Virus record (IMG/VR): IMGVR_UViG_3300035523_000139
Span: 1 to 25,387 of that record
DNA: 25,387 nucleotides
Strand: one strand, 5' to 3'
Origin: a virus
Shown here piece after piece: positions 20,437-25,387 of this stretch; the stretch's first letter is position 1, and each line of letters opens with the position of its first letter. The notes beneath the pieces are model-generated. The model was not told where the DNA came from. It worked only from the letters and a program-made list of their open reading frames with translations, and ran no database searches. The position numbers were made by a program, and so were the translations under genes.

Positions 20437-21141
20437 CTAGAGCGTTCGCCCGCCCAGCCACCGGCTGAAGCTGCCTCGCGGCTTGTACGATGCGCCAGCG
20501 GTGACCGGCGATGCGCCCTGGGCGGGCTCGGGCTGAGTGGCAGGCGACGCCTTGCTGGCGACGTACTCGGCGATTGCGCGGCGCTCCGCATCCGCGACCA
20601 GCTTGCGGGTGCGGTGGTGCGTGTGCTCCGCGATGGTGTGTACGGCGCGCGGATGCTTGGCGACGTGGCGCACCAACTCTTCGTCCATGTGCGGGAACTG
20701 CTCGCGTGCCGCGCAGAGAGCGTTGTCGATCTCGTTCTGGAAGATCCGGTTCGCGAGTACTTCGTAGCGGAGCTTCTCGTCGAAGGCTTCTGGGGAAAGC
20801 ACGCCGTCGGTCACTTCGCGCCGCAGTTTGTCGGCGATTGCGGCGACCTCGCGCTCTTCGCGAAGCCGCTGCACCTCGTCGGCGTGGCGCCCCGCGACTG
20901 CGGCGACATTCTCGACGCTGCCGAACTTTTCGAGCAGCGGCTCTATCAACGGCGCTGCCATATCCCAGAGCCTCGCGCGCTCCTCGACGGTTTTGACACC
21001 GTCAGCCGACGCTTCCTCCGCAGCCTCCGCGACCGCCTGGGCGGTAGGATTTGCGCCGACTGCGGCGAGCACGTCCGGCTCGGCGTTGACGTCGAGCGTA
21101 TCGGCGTTCGCGGACGGTTTGTTGATGGTTATATTTGTCAT
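20437..21141 (-). CDS. Capsid scaffolding protein
   Basis: 234 residues; ATG preceded by TTAAGGAGGACCC. Almost all helical and highly charged: QAVAEAAEEASADGVKTVEE, a middle coiled coil (DEVQRLREEREVAAIADKLR) and EEVLANRIF-type helices, followed by an Ala/Pro-rich linker and a basic C-terminal end (KPRGSFSRWLGGRTL). That end suits the coat-binding segment of phage scaffolds. It lies directly before the capsid gene (52 bp gap), the standard order. It guides shell assembly and should leave before DNA packaging. Confidence 0.75.
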   Translation of the reverse strand: MTNITINKPSANADTLDVNAEPDVLAAVGANPTAQAVAEAAEEASADGVKTVEERARLWDMAAPLIEPLLEKFGSVENVAAVAGRHADEVQRLREEREVAAIADKLRREVTDGVLSPEAFDEKLRYEVLANRIFQNEIDNALCAAREQFPHMDEELVRHVAKHPRAVHTIAEHTHHRTRKLVADAERRAIAEYVASKASPATQPEPAQGASPVTAGASYKPRGSFSRWLGGRTL

Positions 21142-21301
21142 GGGTCCTCCTTAAGGTAATGATGGAATGCGCCCTCTCAGGCCGGGCTGGCCTTTTTTGA
21201 GTCTCGCTTCCGCGAGGTACAGCCTGGTGACGGCTTGGCAAGGCATCATGTGAGGCGAAATATGCGTCATGCTGGCCCTTACAACGATCCAACGGGACGT
21301 T

Positions 21302-21341
21302 GGCCCCGTCCGGGCAGGACGCCACAGCGGCGAGCGTTCTT
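21302..21341. repeat. 40-bp GC-rich repeat after the portal region
   Basis: Partner of 19309-19348. It starts at the stop codon of the 37-residue acidic ORF. The rest of the gap to the scaffold gene contains GGCCGGGCTGGCC with a plus-strand T6 run (about 21182-21200) and no gene. Confidence 0.6.
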
Positions 21342-21454
21342 TACGCTGGGCGAACAATGCGCTCTTCGTCGGGGCAGCCGGGGCGATGCCATATGGTCAC
21401 GGGCTCAAGTTCTTCGTCGTCAGATTCGGTAGATTCGTCGTCGTCGGTATCCAT
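21341..21454 (-). CDS. Small acidic protein, 37 residues
   Basis: A short ORF between portal and scaffold with a strong site (GAAAGGAGGTCCTCGAA before the ATG). The product begins MDTDDDESTESDDEELEPV and ends DEERIVRPA, so about the first half is nearly all Asp, Glu, Ser and Thr. Its ATG lies 18 bp after the portal stop. The binding site and composition make it a likely real gene. Very acidic small proteins can mimic DNA or bind capsid parts, but its role is unknown. Confidence 0.55.
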   Translation of the reverse strand: MDTDDDESTESDDEELEPVTIWHRPGCPDEERIVRPA

Positions 21455-21472
21455 TTCGAGGACCTCCTTTCG

Positions 21473-23188
21473 TTAATTGGAAGCTGATCCGGTTGCACTA
21501 AGCCTGGCTGAGACTCTCTCGGCCAGGTCATCGGAGCGCACAGTGTCCTGCTCCTCTAGGAACGTCTTTGTTGCCGCCGGGCTGCCTGGAGGGCCGAAAA
21601 CGCCCATTTGATACCATCGCTCCAGCTGCTGCGCCTTTGCCTCTGGCATGCGGGCCATTCCCGAACCAGGCGTGACCACAACGCGGCAGTTTCCGCCGTT
21701 ACGTAGCGCTGCGAATGCGGCGGCGCGGGTGATGGCCTTGCCGGGAACGGCTTGATCGTCAAGGCCAATCAATCGCGGCTCCTGCAGACCGAACTGGCGG
21801 TACAAGGCGAGTTCCCATTCTCCTAGCTGCGTCAGAGCGCTTTCGATATTGCCGACGAACACGGACAGCTTGGACTGGTCGGCGTTCTGTAGCAGATGAA
21901 TCGATGCGGCGGCCAGACTGCCCGATGAGCGCGGCAGTGTGCCTTGGGACACATCGTGGACGCCTGCTATGTTCTCCATCTGGTTAAGCAGAAACTCGAT
22001 CAGCTGGAAGTTCGCGCCCGATAACGGCGGCGGCTGCTGGTATGTCGGCGGTGTCCCGGTGTAGTAGATCTTCTGATGGTTGCGCGGGTTGGTGTAATCG
22101 TCGGGGCTCACCCCGGCACCGTCGCGAATCAGGACGGTCAGCTTGTCTGTGATCGCGCGACCTATATAGTTGGACAGGATCCGGTTGATCGCCATCTGGT
22201 GCGGCACCATGTCCGAGACCATATTCCGGCCATAAAGAGAACTTATGTTCGTATTAAATGCCAAGGGAATGAACGGATACGAATCCGTCTTCGTGTACGG
22301 CCAAGGATCGTCGCGCAGCAGCACATCGCCAGCCACCGTCACCAACCGACCGCGTGGACATGCCGCTGATGGTTTCTCCCACATCTCCAGCACCGTCGCC
22401 GCATCACACTGAGCTTCGGCGTATCGCATGGCATCGTCGGTGATCATCGCCAGCCGCTGCTCCACACCGCCATGCAGCGCTTCGATAGTGTCGGCGCGCA
22501 CGTCGCCCGCACGCTCCGGATACCGTGCGGCAATCTGGGCCATTGAGCAAACGCGAGCGTGGATGACCCAGTCGCAATCGTCCATGCGCTGCGCCTTGGG
22601 GTCGGGGTAAACGTCGAGCGGCAGCAGGACGCTCTCGCGCACATCGCCTATGGCCGCTTTTGCAATGCGGCGAACATTGCCCGCATTGTCGAATTCGACG
22701 GCGATTTCAGCTTCGCGGGTCGGATCCCAGCACACCTTCACAAAAGTGGTGCTCGACACAAGCGCCCCAAAAACCCACTCACGGAGTAGCGCGCTGCGAT
22801 CGACGAGGCGTGAGCAGTGCGCCAGGATAGAACGCGCCTCCTCGGCGGCCAGCCTATCGGTCTCGCTCTCCGTAAGCGGGGCCACCCACATGTCGGGCCG
22901 CGTTTGGGTCGCGCGCACCATGTTCTGCAGCACGAGCGGTCGTATCTGATTGTTGGTGATAAAGTAGTACGCGTCATCGTCTCCGATCAAGCTATCGAGT
23001 CGGCCAGTCGCGCTGTTGTACTCCACCCACTGCTTGCCAGCCTCGAACGCCATGCTGGTCAGGATCACATTGTCGTGAACCGTTCGCGCATACGCCGATT
23101 CCTCGTAACGCTCCCGCACAGCCGCGACCAGGTCATCGCTTGCCATTGTCGCGCTCGGCTTCCATTTCGAGAACAGTTTTGAAATCAT
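21473..23188 (-). CDS. Portal protein (P22-like)
   Basis: 571 residues; ATG preceded by TAAAGGATACGACC. Portal signatures of short-tailed phages: AGKQWVEYNSATGRLDSLIG near the N terminus, FITNNQIRPLVLQNMVRATQ, LLPLDVYPDPKAQRMDDCDW, PFIPLAFNTNISSLYGRNMV, MVPHQMAINRILSNYIGRAI and DVSQGTLPRSSGSLAAASIH. Twelve copies would form the vertex ring through which terminase pumps DNA and to which the neck proteins attach. It follows the large terminase gene by 18 bp and precedes the acidic ORF and scaffold. Intact. Confidence 0.85.
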   Translation of the reverse strand: MISKLFSKWKPSATMASDDLVAAVRERYEESAYARTVHDNVILTSMAFEAGKQWVEYNSATGRLDSLIGDDDAYYFITNNQIRPLVLQNMVRATQTRPDMWVAPLTESETDRLAAEEARSILAHCSRLVDRSALLREWVFGALVSSTTFVKVCWDPTREAEIAVEFDNAGNVRRIAKAAIGDVRESVLLPLDVYPDPKAQRMDDCDWVIHARVCSMAQIAARYPERAGDVRADTIEALHGGVEQRLAMITDDAMRYAEAQCDAATVLEMWEKPSAACPRGRLVTVAGDVLLRDDPWPYTKTDSYPFIPLAFNTNISSLYGRNMVSDMVPHQMAINRILSNYIGRAITDKLTVLIRDGAGVSPDDYTNPRNHQKIYYTGTPPTYQQPPPLSGANFQLIEFLLNQMENIAGVHDVSQGTLPRSSGSLAAASIHLLQNADQSKLSVFVGNIESALTQLGEWELALYRQFGLQEPRLIGLDDQAVPGKAITRAAAFAALRNGGNCRVVVTPGSGMARMPEAKAQQLERWYQMGVFGPPGSPAATKTFLEEQDTVRSDDLAERVSARLSATGSASN

Positions 23189-23206
23189 TGGTCGTATCCT
23201 TTAGCT

Positions 23207-24763
23207 CTAGAGATATGTCTTCGTCCGCATCTGCTGAAGGAACCTCGGCGCGCCAAGAAGCGCATGCCGTTCACCCGGACGCTTTGGCAGCGGCTGCTGC
23301 TGAAGCAGATAGCGCAGCGCATCTACTGCGTGATCTTCGAGGTCGCTGTTGAGGTCCTCGACGCGGATGGGATCGTGCACCATGATAGGGATGGTTCGGA
23401 CAAGGTTCGGGCATCTGCCGCGAAAGACTCGCAGTTTGCCGGGTTCGCATAGGTACTTGCGCAGGTTCATCCAGCCGTGGAGCCGCGCATTATTTGCCCG
23501 CACGCAGTTCATGGCGAGCTTCTCGAACGGGTCGATATCGGCGTATCCCCCGCCCTCCATGGTCGTTTTGCTGGCCCACATCGCGGGGTCGGCGGCGAGC
23601 TCGAACCCGCGGGGCTCGATGGACCAACGTTGTAGCAACTCAGCGACTAGTTTCGCCTGATCCACGGTTGGCACTCGGTTGCCATAAGACTCATCGATGA
23701 TGTACACGTTCGCGTTCGCGTCCACCGCCGCGAGGAGGAAGCAGTACGGCGAACCGTAACCCCAGTCGAGCGCGCCGAGAACACGCCAGCCCGGCGGCAC
23801 TTCGAACGGGTCGATGACGTGGATAGTTTCATCCCATTCGGTGAAGTACTTCGCGCCGGAAACTTTGAACGCTTCGATATCGTTCGCCGGGTATTCCTGC
23901 CGAAACAGGTTCCCCATTCCCGGCTCGGCGCACTTGCTGCGACGCCACCAGAGTTGCGCATCGGTGAGGCCGTACTCGCTGCCCAGCGCCACCTCTTCAG
24001 CGGTCCGAGTAAACTCCAGCGGCGGGATCGACGCATAGGCTGCATGGTCGAACCACGCGAAGAAGCGCGCGTTGAAGACGCTGCCCGGTTCCTTGGCCGC
24101 CTGATACGCCTCCCAGTAAGCGTTGCCTTCGCCGTTCGCCGTAGTCTCCTGAAAGATATTGCCGTCGGGAGTCACCGCCTGCAAGAGACCGGTCAGCACC
24201 TCAGAATTTCGCCAAAAGGCAACTTCAGAACAGTGCAAATTATCGATTGTCGTCGACCGCCCGCTTGTCTTAGTTCCTGCCGTCATCACCGAAAAGCTGC
24301 TGCCGTTCTCCTTGAAGAGTAACTCACGGCGATTTGAATATTTGGTCGTCGGCCGCTTACCTGCGGGCAGATGATCGTAAAAGCGGCGCACAATCCGGAA
24401 CAGCCCTTCGGTGCTCTCGGAGTCGTGAGCGATCACTACTGTCTTCGTGTTCGCAGAGTTGACCGTGTCGATAAAAAAGAGCGCCAGAATCAGGGTTGAG
24501 AACCCAAACTGACGCGCTTTCAGCAAAATCTCCCGCTTCCCGCAGCCAATCCCCGCCCACTCGTCGCTCTCGGTGAGCAGGCGGGAACGCCAGTCGGGGA
24601 TGATCATATCGAGGTACCGCCCTTGCACATCGTTTGGCTGGAACGGCACCATCTCGTGGCGTTTGGTGCGTATTAAGAGATCAGCAAACGTCACCGGTCC
24701 ACACGCAATAGGGCCGACCGGCTCATGGTCGAGCGGGTCGGCCCCAGTCGTGGTCTTGCTCAC
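23207..24763 (-). CDS. terL: Terminase large subunit (packaging ATPase and nuclease)
   Basis: 518 residues from the GTG at 24763, chosen because GAGGAGGTGCGTT precedes it; the frame is open to a GTG at 24808 with no site. ATPase: deviant Walker A LKARQFGFST at 81-90, Walker B with LHCSEVAFW at 176-184, and a coupling motif TTANGEGN near 208-215. Nuclease: LGALDWGY with Asp333, and DHAVDALRY near 477-485 for metal binding. It cuts concatemeric DNA and drives it through the portal encoded just downstream. A consensus promoter and about 200 nt of structured leader precede it. Confidence 0.9.
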   Translation of the reverse strand: MSKTTTGADPLDHEPVGPIACGPVTFADLLIRTKRHEMVPFQPNDVQGRYLDMIIPDWRSRLLTESDEWAGIGCGKREILLKARQFGFSTLILALFFIDTVNSANTKTVVIAHDSESTEGLFRIVRRFYDHLPAGKRPTTKYSNRRELLFKENGSSFSVMTAGTKTSGRSTTIDNLHCSEVAFWRNSEVLTGLLQAVTPDGNIFQETTANGEGNAYWEAYQAAKEPGSVFNARFFAWFDHAAYASIPPLEFTRTAEEVALGSEYGLTDAQLWWRRSKCAEPGMGNLFRQEYPANDIEAFKVSGAKYFTEWDETIHVIDPFEVPPGWRVLGALDWGYGSPYCFLLAAVDANANVYIIDESYGNRVPTVDQAKLVAELLQRWSIEPRGFELAADPAMWASKTTMEGGGYADIDPFEKLAMNCVRANNARLHGWMNLRKYLCEPGKLRVFRGRCPNLVRTIPIMVHDPIRVEDLNSDLEDHAVDALRYLLQQQPLPKRPGERHALLGAPRFLQQMRTKTYL

Positions 24764-24964
24764 AACGCACCTCCTCGCGTCCGAAAAAAGCGGATGCTGA
24801 GCAGGCACACTGATCCCTATAACCGTGCAGCATTCACGGATCAGCTTTGGCAGTTAAGGCTCTATCTGCCGGCACCAGCATCTCCAGCAATTCGCTGGTC
24901 CCTCTGTTCGCCCAGTGGCTATCACTCAACCGGGTCCCCGAGGGCGTAGTCTACTTTCGACTAC
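24764..24964 (-). ncRNA. Structured ~200-nt leader RNA upstream of terL
   Basis: From the predicted start site to the terL GTG, the minus strand holds a chain of hairpins: GTAGTC/GACTAC (24946-24964, at the RNA 5' end), CCCTC/GAGGG enclosing AGTG/CACT (24900-24944), ACCAGC/GCTGGT (24874-24899), GGCAG/CTGCC (24849-24870), and CTGAT plus CCGTG/CACGG/ATCAG (24810-24844). A last GCATCCG/CGGACGC (one mismatch) lies just before the binding site. No ORF and no known riboswitch class was recognised. It may be a regulatory leader, a packaging-site RNA or simply a structured untranslated region. Confidence 0.45.
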
Positions 24965-24970
24965 ATAATG

Positions 24971-24999
24971 ATTATATCACACTGCTGTATATATGTCAA
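24971..24999 (-). promoter_or_regulatory. Consensus sigma70-type promoter for the late operon
   Basis: Minus strand TTGACA (24999-24994), a 17-bp spacer, and TATAAT (24976-24971): both hexamers and the spacing match the sigma70 consensus exactly. It sits in an AT-rich stretch (about 24955-25060) between the two terminase genes. The predicted start is near 24964, the first base of a perfect hairpin. Confidence 0.8.
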
Positions 25000-25066
25000 T
25001 ACAATTAGATGTATTTCAGAAATTATTTATTTGTTTCGAAATATGGAGCAAGAGTACAGATCAAAA

Positions 25067-25387
25067 CTAGCCGTCGTACCCAACCCCGAAGCAGCTCGGG
25101 ACCCCGCCCAGCCCCCACGTGCGTAGCGCATCGAGCGGATAGTCCGAACACGCCCCAGCCGGGTCGCTGTCCTCAATCGCCTGGCGCACTCCGGTCTCCG
25201 TGAGGCAGTGCACACGGTCACGAACAGCCTGTTCCGCCTCCCGCTCAAGCGCAGCCGCCTCACGAAAAGCCAACGCGCGGTAGTATGACTTCGCAAGCCG
25301 AACCCCGATGCCCGCCTCACGAGCGGCCGCGACTACGGTCAGCTTTGATACGTACGCGAGCTTGACGACATCAGGAACATGCAACAT
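25067..25387 (-). CDS. Probable terminase small subunit (cut by the window edge)
   Basis: 106 residues visible; the ATG at 25387 is the last codon in the window, so the true start may lie outside. An N-terminal helix-turn-helix-like part (KLAYVSKLTVVAAAREAGIG, VRLAKSYYRAL) is followed by a charged helix and a Gly-rich end. DNA-binding small proteins just before terL are normally small terminases that recognise the packaging site. An alternative is another DNA-binding phage protein. It ends about 70 bp before the promoter -35 box, so terL has its own transcription start. Confidence 0.5.
   Translation of the reverse strand: MLHVPDVVKLAYVSKLTVVAAAREAGIGVRLAKSYYRALAFREAAALEREAEQAVRDRVHCLTETGVRQAIEDSDPAGACSDYPLDALRTWGLGGVPSCFGVGYDG

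Noticed and set aside
24781-24805. GCATCCG-cttttt-CGGACGC hairpin before terL as a terminator
   Set aside because: The T-run is in the loop, not after the stem, so it would not terminate intrinsically; it was kept only as part of the leader.

Overview
The window looks like bacterial chromosome (about 60% GC by eye) carrying most of the late region of a short-tailed, P22-like prophage. The host species cannot be named from sequence alone. Dispersed GC-rich intergenic repeats suggest a free-living bacterium with many repeat families. I saw no integrase, repressor, endolysin, tRNA, rRNA or CRISPR array, and nearly every gene reads on the minus strand.

Left part (1-4004): a complete RecD2-type helicase (minus), a small zinc-binding protein with CxxCxGxG (minus) and a Rieske [2Fe-2S] protein (plus, the only convincing plus-strand gene). 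The zinc and Rieske genes are divergent, and two palindromes lie between them. Two direct copies of a ~240-bp non-coding repeat (2337-2577 and 3631-3870) bracket these two genes.

Prophage part (4005-25387, read right to left): probable small terminase, a consensus sigma70-type promoter with a ~200-nt hairpin-rich leader, large terminase, portal, a 37-residue acidic ORF, scaffold, major capsid protein and a small capsid-associated protein. A first cargo block follows: an exported beta-propeller-like protein, a PARP-like ADP-ribosyltransferase and an unknown ORF. A second block holds two glycosyltransferases, then a virion-type protein with an AT-richer C-terminal toxin-like extension, then a string of small immunity-like genes, one broken by a frameshift. 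The morphogenesis set then resumes: two neck/adaptor proteins, a serine-rich protein, a large tail nozzle protein, two small virion-type proteins, a small membrane protein and a holin-like membrane/coiled-coil protein.

Hairpin terminators mark the borders of the cargo blocks (18829-18854, 16538-16567, 11562-11587), so cargo is inserted between the head and neck genes of an otherwise conventional late operon. The most unusual points are the toxin/immunity module riding on a phage structural-type gene, the ADP-ribosyltransferase beside the capsid genes, and the structured RNA leader next to the packaging ATPase. Host-type repeats, including a MITE-like element at 15462-15670, lie between late genes and suggest the prophage has been resident for some time.
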